DNA from: an uncultured Kordiimonas sp.
GTDB taxonomy: Bacteria > Pseudomonadota > Alphaproteobacteria > Sphingomonadales > Kordiimonadaceae
DNA: 64,000 nucleotides
Direction: 5' to 3'
NCBI GenBank assembly: GCA_947492375.1
Contig: CANLMI010000003.1
Span: forward strand, 124,001-188,000
In this document: positions 1 through 9,699 of the stretch, one piece after another
Layout: each line of letters begins with the position of its first letter
How positions within the stretch are numbered: position 1 is the first letter of the stretch
The notes under the pieces: model-generated
Databases searched by the model: none
The model's input: the letters and a program-made list of their open reading frames with translations, nothing else
What the model was told of the DNA's origin: nothing
Made by a program: the position numbers and the translations under genes

Positions 1-1938
1 TTCATCAACGGTGGTTGAGAGAGCTAGCGCAATTTCATTGATTTCTTCAACAGTGCTACTGACTGATCCAACTGCTTTAACAGCTCCGTTCGTAATCGAC
101 TGCATGTTGGCTATTTGGGCTTCAATTTCACTTGTTGCCCCCGCGGTTTGATTGGCAAGGCTTTTCACTTCACTTGCAACAACCGCAAAACCTTTTCCGG
201 CGTCACCCGCCCGTGCGGCTTCAATGGTTGCGTTAAGTGCCAAAAGATTTGTTTGCTCGGCAATATCGTTAATAAGTCCAACAATTTCGCCAATTTTATC
301 GGCTGCCTCAGAAAGTTGTGAAACCTGATTCTGTGCTTCAGACGCTGTGCTAACAGCATTTGTTGCAATAGTTGTGGCTGTTGTGACCTGCTGTTGTACT
401 TCATTGATAGATGCGGACATTTCCTCTGCGGCGGCTGCAACAGTTTGAACATTGGCTCCGGCTAGTTCACAGGCGCTTGAGGCTGTGCTTGCTTCTGTTT
501 GTGTATTGGATGCAGCAGATGTCATTTGACTAGCGGTAGAATTTAATTGTGTTGCAGCGCTTGCGACATCCTGAAGAACACCAACAACACTGTTTTCAAA
601 TGTATCTGCTAACTTCATTTGGCTTTCTACGCGCTCACGCTCGGCAAGGGCTTTCATTTCCTCAACTTCAGCCTGACGTTGTTTTTCTTCCTCTGCTTCA
701 GCTTCCACGCGGTCAGCGTCTGCAATTTCCTGGCGGAATCGATCTGCAAATGAGTTGATTTCTACAATCTTTGCCTCTCTTGCTTTGTCTTTGAAATTCT
801 GGACTGAAGCAGCGATTTCGCCGATTTCACTACTGAAATTACTGTATGGAACATTAGTATCCAAATCACCGTCAGCAAGCATGCCCATTGAGCCACGCAG
901 GTTATTGAGAGGTGTTGTAATACTGCGGTAAACCATGAAACTAAGAGCAATTATAAGGATTGTAATGATGATGATGCTTATCAACAAAGCCGTGAATGCA
1001 GTGTTTGCACTAGATGAATTTGAGGCAACACTTTGAACAATTTGTTGATTTAAATAATCTTCGACGTTTTTAAGAAGGTTAATTTTTTTAGTGATTTCAC
1101 CGAACCAATAAGCGCTTTCATACTCGCCGCCTGAAACATCGCCGCCTTCAGCCGCAAGCGCGTACTCACGCATTTTCTGTACGTTATCAACCGCAGAACC
1201 GCGCACTGTGTTCTTATAATAGTCTCGAGCTTCTTTAGTTGCGAATATTTCAAAGGTGTCAAGGAAACTACGTTGTTCGGCAATTAGCTCGATGAAGCGC
1301 TGACGCCCTGCGCCAACAAATTTGCCGCTGCTGTAACCACCGTTACCAAAGGCACGTTCCTGACCTGCACGTTCTTTTGCTTGCAAAAGACCGATATAAG
1401 CTGAAATACGTTTGGTTGTTGCAACATCGTCGGATAGCACAGCCATATTTTCAATTAGATCCAGCAATTTTGCGATTGTTGGTGTATAATACGATGCCAT
1501 TTGAGGAACACTACGAACCAAATCATTTACCTCTCCGCGTACCTTGGATAGGGTATTTAGTTCTTGCTGGGCCATGTCGGCAATACTAGAGAATTCCTCG
1601 CCATATTCTTTAAAGTCAAAACTCTGGCTTGCCTTTTTAAAAGCGTTAAAGGCTTTGTCGCTCTCGCTTTTTTGAGTGTTCAGAGCGGTATTTTGTGCAC
1701 TTCCGCCTTGTGAGGCAATGTAGCCGGCTGATCTGCCACGTTCTTTTTGTAGCTCATGAACCAGACCTGTTACAAAAGGCGCGTACTGCGCAAGCCTGTT
1801 TAGTTTTGATGAATTATTAGCGATAGTATTTGTATCAGATATACTTACTACCGCAAATCCGAGTGCTATTAATAATGGAATAAGAGATAAGGCAAGTATG
1901 CGCAGGCCTAATCCAAATCGATTAAAAAATTCTAACAT
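1..1938 (-). CDS. Methyl-accepting chemotaxis protein with NIT sensor domain (C-terminus cut by window edge)
   Basis: The minus-strand frame is open from an ATG at 1938 to base 1, giving 646 residues without a stop; the C-terminal end lies outside the window. It has a first membrane segment (about residues 10-30) and a helical periplasmic region with the [16 protein letters not shown] signature of NIT (nitrate/nitrite-sensing) domains. A second membrane segment (about 312-335), a HAMP linker and the MCP signalling coiled coil follow. The coiled coil contains the conserved hairpin tip [18 protein letters not shown] and [13 protein letters not shown]. It should relay a periplasmic signal to CheA/CheW at the inner membrane. 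The ligand is not known; nitrate/nitrite is a guess from the domain name. It stands alone, with no che genes visible. Confidence 0.9.
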   Translation of the reverse strand, partial: MLEFFNRFGLGLRILALSLIPLLIALGFAVVSISDTNTIANNSSKLNRLAQYAPFVTGLVHELQKERGRSAGYIASQGGSAQNTALNTQKSESDKAFNAFKKASQSFDFKEYGEEFSSIADMAQQELNTLSKVRGEVNDLVRSVPQMASYYTPTIAKLLDLIENMAVLSDDVATTKRISAYIGLLQAKERAGQERAFGNGGYSSGKFVGAGRQRFIELIAEQRSFLDTFEIFATKEARDYYKNTVRGSAVDNVQKMREYALAAEGGDVSGGEYESAYWFGEITKKINLLKNVEDYLNQQIVQSVASNSSSANTAFTALLISIIIITILIIALSFMVYRSITTPLNNLRGSMGMLADGDLDTNVPYSNFSSEIGEIAASVQNFKDKAREAKIVEINSFADRFRQEIADADRVEAEAEEEKQRQAEVEEMKALAERERVESQMKLADTFENSVVGVLQDVASAATQLNSTASQMTSAASNTQTEASTASSACELAGANVQTVAAAAEEMSASINEVQQQVTTATTIATNAVSTASEAQNQVSQLSEAADKIGEIVGLINDIAEQTNLLALNATIEAARAGDAGKGFAVVASEVKSLANQTAGATSEIEAQIANMQSITNGAVKAVGSVSSTVEEINEIALALSTTVDE

Positions 1939-2074
1939 GTTTGCACATTCCCAGTAACAATTAAGCCGACCCCACGTCAGTTGTAGCTAAAACTGATTTT
2001 TATTTGTATGAGCTTCTTATAGACTGGATCTGCTTACTAAATTCTTAACTGGGTGATCATTAGTTTAGGATAAT

Positions 2075-2104
2075 AAAAAAGGGATGCTGAGAGCATCCCT
2101 TTTT
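2075..2104 (-). terminator. Rho-independent terminator of rplU-rpmA
   Basis: An 8-bp GC-containing stem (GGGATGCT/AGCATCCC) with a 3-nt loop is extended by A-T pairs and is followed on the minus strand by a run of six T. It lies 25 bases past the rpmA stop and fits as the end of the ribosomal protein operon. Confidence 0.8.
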
Positions 2105-2128
2105 CAACATATTAGATATTTGTTTTGT

Positions 2129-2389
2129 TTATGCTTCAGCGCCGTAAACAGAAACAAACGCACGGCCATTTTTACCCTTTGAGAACTTAACTTGTCCTTC
2201 AACAAGAGCGAAAAGTGTATGGTCTTTGCCCATTCCTACGTTTTCACCAGCGTACCATTTAGTACCACGCTGACGAACGAGAATGTTACCAGCAAGAACA
2301 TTTTCACCGCCAAATTTCTTTACACCCAAACGGCGACCAATACTGTCGCGACCGTTACGGGAACTACCACCAGCTTTTTTATGAGCCAT
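2129..2389 (-). CDS. rpmA: 50S ribosomal protein L27
   Basis: This 86-residue protein starts [20 protein letters not shown], the strongly conserved L27 N-terminus whose tail reaches toward the peptidyl transferase centre. The rest ([23 protein letters not shown] in two blocks) also matches the family. There is no N-terminal extension of the kind processed in Firmicutes. It follows rplU by 28 bases on the same strand, the usual bacterial pairing, and shares its promoter and terminator. Nothing unusual is seen. Confidence 0.98.
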   Translation of the reverse strand: MAHKKAGGSSRNGRDSIGRRLGVKKFGGENVLAGNILVRQRGTKWYAGENVGMGKDHTLFALVEGQVKFSKGKNGRAFVSVYGAEA

Positions 2390-2417
2390 TTTAGTATCTC
2401 CTTATTCTTCGGGCCGC

Positions 2418-2783
2418 TTATTCAGCCGCTGCTTCTTCGGTTTTTTTCTTTGCAGGAGCTTTCTTAGCTGCTGCACCAGCAATTTTAGTCACGCGGAGAA
2501 CTGTAATCTCCTGGCGATGACCTTTTTTGCGGCGATAGTTATGACGACGTTTTTTCTTGAAAACGACAATTTTCTTGTCTTTGCGCTGATCAAGAACTTC
2601 TGCTGTTACTTTGGCACCTTTAACAACAGGTTCGCCAACTGTAACTGCTTTTTCATCACCAACCATCAGAACTTCGTCTAAGGTTACGTTTTTGCCGACT
2701 TCGCCGTCGAGTTTTTCAACTCTAACAACGTCGCCTTCTTGGACACGGTATTGCTTACCGCCTGTCTTTACGACTGCAAACAT
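2418..2783 (-). CDS. rplU: 50S ribosomal protein L21
   Basis: This 121-residue protein opens [18 protein letters not shown] and carries the [14 protein letters not shown] basic block, both hallmarks of L21, a 23S rRNA-binding large-subunit protein. The C-terminus has an alanine/lysine-rich tail (about residues 106-121) beyond the usual core of about 103 residues, as is common in alphaproteobacteria. It is the first gene of the rplU-rpmA operon; a matching promoter lies about 140 bases upstream. Confidence 0.98.
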   Translation of the reverse strand: MFAVVKTGGKQYRVQEGDVVRVEKLDGEVGKNVTLDEVLMVGDEKAVTVGEPVVKGAKVTAEVLDQRKDKKIVVFKKKRRHNYRRKKGHRQEITVLRVTKIAGAAAKKAPAKKKTEEAAAE

Positions 2784-2924
2784 GGTTTTAACCTTTTCAT
2801 TTCTTACCGCAGTAAACCGGGCGGGTCTGAACCCTGTGAATAGTCCGCACTTTGGGCGGTTTCCGCTGGTTGTTTTAAAATATAATAACCAATCGAGAGA
2901 ATCGCTCTTTCGATCAATCGGCGC

Positions 2925-2952
2925 AATATACGGATTTAGGGCGAAGAGTCAA
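2925..2952 (-). promoter_or_regulatory. Probable sigma-70 promoter of rplU-rpmA
   Basis: Read on the minus strand there is TTGACT, a 16-bp spacer and TATATT, a good match to -35/-10 elements. It points at rplU and would leave a leader of about 135 bases. No other comparably good pair was noticed nearer to the gene. Assigned by eye. Confidence 0.5.
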
Positions 2953-3010
2953 TGTTATCGCTCTTATTCTTTTGAGAGGTTCCGCATGAGTGAGTGTATG
3001 AATGTATTCT

Positions 3011-3778
3011 CTAAGTGTCTTTCTTATGTGCGATATTGGCAATGATTGCCATAATAACTGTAAACCCCAGCAAGAATAGAGTGTGCAAGAGTAAATTATC
3101 GCTCGAATTAAAGTTAAACACACTTAAGGATAATTGCGCTGCATGAAATGTTGGCAGCCCCCATGCAAGCGTTTGTAGGCTATCTGGAAAGACGTTTAGC
3201 GGCATTAATAAGCCACCAAATACAGACATTGCCATGAAGACGATGTTAACAATAGCGGGGGCAGCTTGCGGTGACACTGAAAAACCAATAGCCATACCAA
3301 GCAGGCCAAAGGGCACTGCGCACAAAAGTTCTATGAGGGCCATCGACAACCAAGCCTGTATGCTGATCGTCAATCCACCAATAAAAATAGCCACTGTAGT
3401 TAAGAGACTAATTACAATGAAGCCGAATAAAGATGCCATAAACAGTTTGGCGATTAAATAAACGCTGAGCGGCATCGGGGATATCTTTTTCAGGTCAAGC
3501 CAGCCGCTATGGCGCTCTGTTGCGACATAAACACCAAAACCGAATATGGCTGGGCCAATGGCACCGAACATGCCGAATGTCGCAAGCAGGTATAGAACAC
3601 GGTTCTGGCCGTCATCACCCGCAAGCATAACGCCGAAAATAAGATAGAATATTAATGGCATTGCGATCGTCGGTACGGAAAATTGAGGGGTTCTTAGTGC
3701 CTTTAAGAATTCCATTTTACACTCAAGCAAGTAAGGATTGGCAGGCTTGAAAGTTTTGGTATCTGTTGTGGCTGTCAT
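3011..3778 (-). CDS. ABC-2 type transporter permease
   Basis: This 255-residue protein has about six hydrophobic segments and a short cytoplasmic N-terminus (PANPYLLECKMEFLKALRTP), typical of ABC-2 exporter permeases of the drug or lipid export type. An AGGAAAGG ribosome-binding sequence precedes the ATG. It lies 18 bases after the ATPase gene upstream, so the two form an operon and probably a homodimeric-permease exporter in the inner membrane. No substrate can be named. An ATP-grasp gene is divergent from the pair. Confidence 0.85.
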   Translation of the reverse strand: MTATTDTKTFKPANPYLLECKMEFLKALRTPQFSVPTIAMPLIFYLIFGVMLAGDDGQNRVLYLLATFGMFGAIGPAIFGFGVYVATERHSGWLDLKKISPMPLSVYLIAKLFMASLFGFIVISLLTTVAIFIGGLTISIQAWLSMALIELLCAVPFGLLGMAIGFSVSPQAAPAIVNIVFMAMSVFGGLLMPLNVFPDSLQTLAWGLPTFHAAQLSLSVFNFNSSDNLLLHTLFLLGFTVIMAIIANIAHKKDT

Positions 3779-3797
3779 GTGAGTACCTTTCCTGCGC

Positions 3798-4691
3798 CTA
3801 GTTTTTTGTTGTTGGGGCTAGAACGTTTGAGAGAGCATCTTCAAGCGTACTTGCATATACACTAAGGTCAGTAAGGTTTGGGTCTGCACGCAGCAGTTCA
3901 GCTAAAACCTGGTTTTCCTGCTGCGTTGCAATGGTCGTTAACCGCCCTGATTTTGTTATCGCTTCAACGCCTGGGATCGCCTTTAACTTGATATCGTCAA
4001 GGTTTGTTGCACAGGTTATGTTTTTGTGTTGCGCGCGTTTTTTAATATTGCTGGTCATATCGTCAGCAATAATTTCTCCGCTTTTCAAGATAATGAGCCG
4101 ATCAGACAAGGCTTCGATTTCATCGAGATAATGTGATGTTAGAATAATAGTAGTACCTGATTTTTTTAAATCCGAAAGTATCTGCCAAAATTCCCGGCGG
4201 ACATTCATATCCAGCCCTACGGTCGGCTCATCAAGGAAAAGAATTTCCGGTTGACCGCACAGAGCAATAGCAAATTGAACACGTCGTTGTTGACCGCCAG
4301 ACAATGCTTGATATTTACGGTCTAAAATATCATCAAGCTGTGTAAGCTTGATAAGGTTTGCTAAATCGTATGGCCTTTCATAATAGCTTGCGAAAAGCTG
4401 AATAAGTTCATGTACTTTTAAGACGGGTGGTAACTCTGTGCTTTGTAGCATGGCGCCAATTTTTTGCCGTACTGGTTTTGTGCCTGGGGTATGACCAAGA
4501 ATTGTTGCAAAGCCGCTTGACGGCGTCATTAATCCCATCAACATAGCAAGAGTTGTTGTTTTGCCAGCGCCGTTTTCACCGATAAGGGCAATGAATTCAC
4601 CTTTATTGACGGTAAGATCAATTCCTTTGACAGCATTGACCTGCCCATAGCTCTTTTGCAGACCTTTAAGGGATATCGCTGGTGTGTTCAT
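3798..4691 (-). CDS. ABC transporter ATP-binding protein
   Basis: A complete ABC ATPase of 297 residues counted from the ATG at 4691; a TTG five codons upstream would extend it. Walker A GENGAGKT is at about 38-45, the signature LSGGQ at about 130-134, and Walker B ILFLDE at about 150-155, followed by an H-loop (TSHYLDE). The C-terminal part past residue 215 is the regulatory extension common in DrrA/CcmA-like exporter ATPases. It would power the adjacent ABC-2 permease. The substrate is unknown. Confidence 0.9.
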   Translation of the reverse strand: MNTPAISLKGLQKSYGQVNAVKGIDLTVNKGEFIALIGENGAGKTTTLAMLMGLMTPSSGFATILGHTPGTKPVRQKIGAMLQSTELPPVLKVHELIQLFASYYERPYDLANLIKLTQLDDILDRKYQALSGGQQRRVQFAIALCGQPEILFLDEPTVGLDMNVRREFWQILSDLKKSGTTIILTSHYLDEIEALSDRLIILKSGEIIADDMTSNIKKRAQHKNITCATNLDDIKLKAIPGVEAITKSGRLTTIATQQENQVLAELLRADPNLTDLSVYASTLEDALSNVLAPTTKN

Positions 4692-4779
4692 GATTTTATC
4701 TTTCAAATAACTTTGAAATACAAACTTAAATGCTACATATCGAGGGCATTGGCACCTCTTAAGTTTAGACAGTTTTTGG

Positions 4780-5553
4780 GTGAACCCTCTCCAGAGTGCC
4801 GAACGTAGTCGACATAAGATGCTTCAATTATCGCTTGCTAAGCGTGTCGGTTTTAAAATCCCTAAGACACGAATATCTAACTCACCATCGGCTATAAAAG
4901 AGTTTCTTACTGATAAAGATAACGGCGGTTACATATACAAACCTTTCTATTCTGCCTATTGGGAATTAGAGAGTGGGGGAGCTGCAAGATTACCAACGAC
5001 AGATATTGAATTAAATCAGTTACCCAGCGATGACGTTTTAAGATTAACACCGGGTATTTTTCAGGAGAAAGTTGATAAAGCCTATGAAGTCAGGGTGACT
5101 ATCATGGGGCGAAGTTGTGTGGCAGTTAGGATTAATTCACAGGAATATGATGAAGCAAAAACCGATTGGCGCCAAGCTGATTTAGTTGATTTGAATTTGG
5201 AACGTATCGATTTACCGGAAGGGGTTTTCCGTGCCTGTATCCAAGTGATGCGTTCTGTAGGAATTGTTTTTGGGTGCTTTGATTTTATTGTAACGCCGGA
5301 TGGTTCGTACGTTTTTCTTGAGGTTAATGAAGCTGGCCAATTTTTATGGATTGAACATGTATTAACAGATGTGCCGTTGTTAGATATGATGTGTCAGTTT
5401 CTTCTAACGGCATCGCCAGATTTTACATATAAAAATCGTGGCAATGCAGTCAGTTACAATGACATCATTTACTCACAACAGTATAAAGATTTATCACGTG
5501 AGGAAGAAACGCAACATATTAAAGTTGCGTCGATCCATACTGATATTTTATAA
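4780..5553 (+). CDS. N-terminally truncated ATP-grasp protein (MvdD/RimK-like)
   Basis: The 257-residue frame carries the ATP-grasp core: a lysine-containing nucleotide-binding strand (GGYIYKPFYSAYW), QEKVDKAYEVRVTIMG, and the metal-binding end FDFIVTPDGSYVFLEVNEAGQ, as in the MvdC/MvdD graspetide ligase group. The first possible start is a GTG at 4780. However, the codon just before it encodes Trp, completing the family motif W-V-N-P, and about 20 further in-frame codons run back to a TGA at 4714. Family members have about 80-90 residues before this motif. Here that space is taken by the divergent ABC gene. No good ribosome-binding site is seen. It is probably a 5'-deleted remnant, although the retained part has no stops. 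No precursor peptide gene was found next to it. Confidence 0.65.
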   Translation: MNPLQSAERSRHKMLQLSLAKRVGFKIPKTRISNSPSAIKEFLTDKDNGGYIYKPFYSAYWELESGGAARLPTTDIELNQLPSDDVLRLTPGIFQEKVDKAYEVRVTIMGRSCVAVRINSQEYDEAKTDWRQADLVDLNLERIDLPEGVFRACIQVMRSVGIVFGCFDFIVTPDGSYVFLEVNEAGQFLWIEHVLTDVPLLDMMCQFLLTASPDFTYKNRGNAVSYNDIIYSQQYKDLSREEETQHIKVASIHTDIL

Positions 5554-5571
5554 CATGCGGTATAGTAATTA

Positions 5572-6534
5572 CTATTTTAATAAGCGTGCACGCGCAGCAT
5601 CATATTGCGTAGCGAGGTCGTTAATGAACTCTGCGGCAGTTTGAATTTTATCGATGGCACCAATGCCCTGACCACAGCCCCAGATGTCTTTCCATGCTTT
5701 GGCGTCGCTGTTGCCGCCAGAACCGAAATTCATTGCAGACGGATCACTTTCAGGTAGGTCATTTGGGTCCATACCTGCGGCCTCAATCGACGGCTTGAGA
5801 TAGTTACCGTGGATGCCTGTGAAGAGGTTACTATAGACGATATCATCGGCTTTACTGTCGACGATCATTTGCTTATAGCGTTCATCGGCATTTGCTTCTT
5901 TTGTTGCGATAAAGGCAGAGCCAATATAGCCCATATCAGCCCCCATTGCCTCTGCTGCCAGAACCGCATCACCTGACGCCATGGAGCCGGAAAGCGCAAG
6001 CGGCCCGTCGAACCATTCACGAATTTCTTGAACAAGCGCGAAAGGCGATAGCGTGCCGGCATGCCCGCCTGCGCCTGCAGCGACAGCGATCAGGCCATCA
6101 GCGCCTTTTTCAATGGCTTTTTTCGCAAAGCGGTTATTGATAATATCATGGAGAACAACACCGCCGTATGAATGAATTGCATCATTCACTTCCTTAACAG
6201 CACCGAGTGAGGTGATCACGACAGGCACTTTGTATTTTACGCACATTTCAACATCATGCATCAAACGGTCATTTGATTTGTGGACAATCTGATTAACGGC
6301 AAAAGGCGCAGAAGGGTTGTCTGGGTTTGCTTCATCGTAAGCTGCGAGTTCTTCAGTTATACGTTTCAGCCACTCTTCAAGTACAGGCCCTGGTCGTGCA
6401 TTAAGCGCCGGGAACGAGCCGATAATACCTGCCTTACATTGTTCGATCACCAAGTCAGGGTTGGAAATAATGAATAACGGTGAACCAATTACTGGAATAC
6501 GAAGTTTGCCCTCTAGTGACTTTGGTAATGTCAT
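5572..6534 (-). CDS. Nitronate monooxygenase family flavoprotein
   Basis: A TIM-barrel FMN enzyme of 320 residues counted from the ATG at 6534, which has AAGG upstream. It has IPVIGSPLFIIS at the N-terminus and the phosphate/flavin region GADGLIAVAAGAGGHAG, with the catalytic histidine at about residue 158. ALSGSMASGDAVLAAEAMGAD and YIGSAFIATKEA follow. Family members oxidise alkyl nitronates such as propionate 3-nitronate, removing toxic nitro compounds in the cytoplasm; others in the family are enoyl reductases (FabK-like). It stands alone between convergent and parallel neighbours. Confidence 0.85.
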   Translation of the reverse strand: MTLPKSLEGKLRIPVIGSPLFIISNPDLVIEQCKAGIIGSFPALNARPGPVLEEWLKRITEELAAYDEANPDNPSAPFAVNQIVHKSNDRLMHDVEMCVKYKVPVVITSLGAVKEVNDAIHSYGGVVLHDIINNRFAKKAIEKGADGLIAVAAGAGGHAGTLSPFALVQEIREWFDGPLALSGSMASGDAVLAAEAMGADMGYIGSAFIATKEANADERYKQMIVDSKADDIVYSNLFTGIHGNYLKPSIEAAGMDPNDLPESDPSAMNFGSGGNSDAKAWKDIWGCGQGIGAIDKIQTAAEFINDLATQYDAARARLLK

Positions 6535-6715
6535 GAACAATATCCTTGTATTATAATCTAAATTTGATGGGTATCATTAAAATTTGATTGCAGGCTACTC
6601 ATATTTCCCTAATGTGACAACAGGAAAGCACATAAATATTTGTTATCATCTATTTCCCGAGAAATAAAACTGCATTTTGCCTTTATAGTAAGCTTTCGTT
6701 TTGGTCATAACTATA

Positions 6716-7054
6716 CTATTGGCGAATGAAATAGACCTTGTCAATTAGGCTGTTTTGCACTTGGTACATTGCGATAATTTCAACTTTGCCAGTAGGAAGA
6801 CCGTGCAATGTTTCACGGTCGATTGCAAAATCTGCAAGGTCTGTTTTGGTATGCACGACACATTTTAAATCGGGATTGGCAAAACGGTCAGCATATAGTG
6901 TGCGAATTGCCTTCATTCCCTTTGCCACAACAGTATTTGAGGGTAAGTCAATCAGTTCTGCCTTTTCATGAAATAAGGCACAGAAAGCGTTAAGGTCATG
7001 ATTATTGTATGCTGTTAATTGTTCGTCTGCGATTTCACGGGGTGACTTTGTCAT
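6716..7054 (-). CDS. SnoaL-like / nuclear transport factor 2 fold protein
   Basis: This 112-residue cytoplasmic protein starts with a helix-rich stretch (EIADEQLTAYNNHDLNAFCALF) followed by FHEKAELIDLPSNTVVAKGMKAI. This is the usual N-terminus of SnoaL-like domains, which form a cone-shaped pocket. Many are of unknown function and a few are isomerases, cyclases or hydrolases. It has no secretion signal. No functional inference can be drawn from the neighbours. Confidence 0.65.
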   Translation of the reverse strand: MTKSPREIADEQLTAYNNHDLNAFCALFHEKAELIDLPSNTVVAKGMKAIRTLYADRFANPDLKCVVHTKTDLADFAIDRETLHGLPTGKVEIIAMYQVQNSLIDKVYFIRQ

Positions 7055-7248
7055 GATTATCTTCTTTCGTGTTTGCTTGATGTGACTAAATTAATTTAAC
7101 GCATCTTACAAACCATGAGATGTAAGAATTTTGTTATATTCACGCAAAAGCCATTGTGAAATTGATTTATATGACTAATCTGGCAAAAGTGATGAGGGTT
7201 ATCGGCTTTGGGATGTGATGCCGATGTTAAATAATAGAGGTTCATTGA

Positions 7249-9699
7249 ATGATTAAAGGGTTGGTTGTAGCTGGTTCTGTTCTGGTGTTTTCCGTATCGG
7301 CATTGACGCAGAGTGTTCAGCAGACAAAGGGTGATTTTCAGGATAAGTTTCGGCAATTAGATGAAGTCCTGCCGACACCTAATACATATCGTAATGCTGC
7401 GGGTGAACCGGGCCATCAATATTGGCAGCAGAAAGTTGACTATAAAATCAAGGTGTCGTTGGATGAAGCAACACGCCGAATTACCGCCCATGAAGACGTA
7501 ACCTATACCAATAACTCACCCGACACATTGAAGTATCTATGGTTACAACTGGATCAGAATCGTTTTCGAAGCGATTCGATGGCGGAAACAACAACAGCCT
7601 TCGCAGGTATTGGCCGCCGTGGTCCTGTCACACGCGCTGGGAATGGTTCGAAGCCGGCGCAGCTCAGTCTTGATGAACTTCGTCGCCAACAGTTTATGGC
7701 AGATCATGAACTTGGTTACACGATCACAAACATTAAAAATGCTCGCGGTAATGATCTCAATTTCATCGTAACTGGCACTCAGATGCGGATTGATTTAGCG
7801 ACTCCGTTAAAGCCCGGTGCAAGCACAGAGTTCAGCCTAGATTTCGCGTTTAATATTGTTGAAGAGAACGCGGTGGCTGCACGCTCCGGATATGAGCATT
7901 TTCCTGATGATGCGCGTGAAGGCGGCAATGATATTTTCCTTCTTGCACAGTGGTTCCCACGCCTTTCAGCTTATACAGATTATGAGGCATGGACGGGTAA
8001 AGAGTTTTTGGGGCGCGGTGAATTTACGCTAGAATTTGGTAATTATGATGTAGAGATCACAGTCCCATCTGACCATATCGTTTCCTCCACTGGTGTTTTG
8101 GATAATCCCAATGCTGTTTTAACAGCAGAGCAGCGTAAGCGTTTGAAGGACGCAGAAACAGCGAAACACCCTGTTTTCATTGTGACCGAAGAGGAAGCGC
8201 TTGAGAACGAGAAAGAAGGAACCAACGACACGAAAACATGGCGCTTCAAAGCGGAAAAGGTTCGTGATTTTGCCTGGGCTTCTTCACGCAAATTTATCTG
8301 GGACGCCAAGGGTTATAAGCAGGGTGGTAATATCCAGCCGTTTGTGATGGCTATGTCTTTCTATCCGAAGGAGGGCGGTGAGCTTTGGTCTAAATACTCT
8401 ACTGAGGCCATCGTTCACACAATGGAAGTATATTCCCGTTTCTCATTTGACTATCCCTATCCAACATCGCAGTCGGTGAACGGCCCGGTGGGGGGGATGG
8501 AATATCCGATGATTACCTTCAATGGCCCGCGCACAAAGCTTCAAAAAGATGGAAGTCGCACGTATTCGCTCGCGGAAAAACGTTTCTTGCTTGGTGTTGT
8601 GATCCACGAAGTTGGCCATAATTATTTCCCGATGATCGTAAACTCTGACGAGCGCCAGTGGACATGGATGGATGAGGGCTTGAACAGCTTCCTCGACGGT
8701 GTTGCTGGCCGTGAGTGGGATCCAAATATTCCGTGGGGTGTAGAACCTGCTGATGTGGTTGGATATATGAAATCCAATACACAAGTACCGATCATGACCC
8801 AGTCTGATAGCATCCTTCGTATTGGCCCGAACGCTTACACCAAGCCTGCGGTGGCGCTTAATATTCTGCGTGAAACCATTTTGGGCCGTGAGCTTTTTGA
8901 CTTTGCCTTCCGTGAGTATTCACAGCGCTGGATGTTCAAACGCCCGACGCCTTCTGATTTCTTCCGTACGATGGAAGAAGCCTCTGGTGTTGACCTCGAT
9001 TGGTTTTGGCGGGGGTGGTTCTATTCAACGGATCATGTTGATATCTCGCTCGATAAAGTGTCGAAACTCCGTATCGATACCAAAGACCCGGATATCGATT
9101 ACCCACGCCGCCGTGCTGAATTTAATGACAAACCAGCATCCCTGTTTGTTGAGCGCAATAAGGCAGAAGGTAAGAAACTATGGGTGGATTTGAACTCTGA
9201 TGTCCGTGATTTCTACGACGAAAATGATCAGTTCACTGTCACAAATAAAGAGCGCAACAAATATCAGAGCTTTCTCAAAGGCCTTGATAAGGAGTGGGAA
9301 CGCGAGGTATTTGACCGCGCTGTTCGTGAAGATAAGAACTATTATGTTCTTGAGTTCTCGAACAAAGGTGGCCTTGTGATGCCAATTATCCTTAATTTAA
9401 CATTTGCTGATGGTTCAACCGAGAAGCAATATATCCCGGCTGAGATTTGGCGCCGTACGCCGAAAGCAGTAAAGAAACTGCTTGTGCTTGATAAAGACAA
9501 AGAGCTTGTAAGCGTTCTTGTTGATCCGGATTGGGAAACCGCAGATACGGATATTGAAAATAACCATTATCCACGTCGTATTGTTCCAAGCCGTGTCGAG
9601 GCCTTTAAATCCAAAGGCGGTTCTGCGTTGGTTAGTCGTGATATTATGCATGATGCAACAACAAAGCTCAAAACCGATGATGATAAGAAGGAAGATTAA
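7249..9699 (+). CDS. Exported M1-family metallopeptidase
   Basis: This 816-residue protein has an N-terminal signal peptide (about 1-22) and an aminopeptidase-N-like beta domain (KIKVSLDEATRRITAHEDVTY). It has a GGMEYPM exopeptidase-type loop and the zinc site HEVGH at 453-457, with the third ligand glutamate at 476 in WMDEGLNSF. The HEXXH-X18-E spacing is that of gluzincin family M1. It should work in the periplasm or be exported, trimming N-terminal residues from peptides during protein scavenging. The C-terminal third lacks the long ERAP-like helical domain. The next gene begins directly after its stop codon, so the two are co-transcribed. Confidence 0.9.
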   Translation: MIKGLVVAGSVLVFSVSALTQSVQQTKGDFQDKFRQLDEVLPTPNTYRNAAGEPGHQYWQQKVDYKIKVSLDEATRRITAHEDVTYTNNSPDTLKYLWLQLDQNRFRSDSMAETTTAFAGIGRRGPVTRAGNGSKPAQLSLDELRRQQFMADHELGYTITNIKNARGNDLNFIVTGTQMRIDLATPLKPGASTEFSLDFAFNIVEENAVAARSGYEHFPDDAREGGNDIFLLAQWFPRLSAYTDYEAWTGKEFLGRGEFTLEFGNYDVEITVPSDHIVSSTGVLDNPNAVLTAEQRKRLKDAETAKHPVFIVTEEEALENEKEGTNDTKTWRFKAEKVRDFAWASSRKFIWDAKGYKQGGNIQPFVMAMSFYPKEGGELWSKYSTEAIVHTMEVYSRFSFDYPYPTSQSVNGPVGGMEYPMITFNGPRTKLQKDGSRTYSLAEKRFLLGVVIHEVGHNYFPMIVNSDERQWTWMDEGLNSFLDGVAGREWDPNIPWGVEPADVVGYMKSNTQVPIMTQSDSILRIGPNAYTKPAVALNILRETILGRELFDFAFREYSQRWMFKRPTPSDFFRTMEEASGVDLDWFWRGWFYSTDHVDISLDKVSKLRIDTKDPDIDYPRRRAEFNDKPASLFVERNKAEGKKLWVDLNSDVRDFYDENDQFTVTNKERNKYQSFLKGLDKEWEREVFDRAVREDKNYYVLEFSNKGGLVMPIILNLTFADGSTEKQYIPAEIWRRTPKAVKKLLVLDKDKELVSVLVDPDWETADTDIENNHYPRRIVPSRVEAFKSKGGSALVSRDIMHDATTKLKTDDDKKED

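Noticed and set aside
2784-2924. Long rplU leader (about 140 bases) as a possible ribosomal-protein autoregulatory RNA.
   Set aside because: No convincing conserved hairpin beyond short GC-rich complementarity near 2850-2870 was seen, and the known L21 leader motif is from Firmicutes.
2611-3045. 144-codon plus-strand frame overlapping rplU and its leader.
   Set aside because: It lies antisense to rplU, and its sequence is Ser/Thr-rich as expected from the reverse of a ribosomal protein gene.
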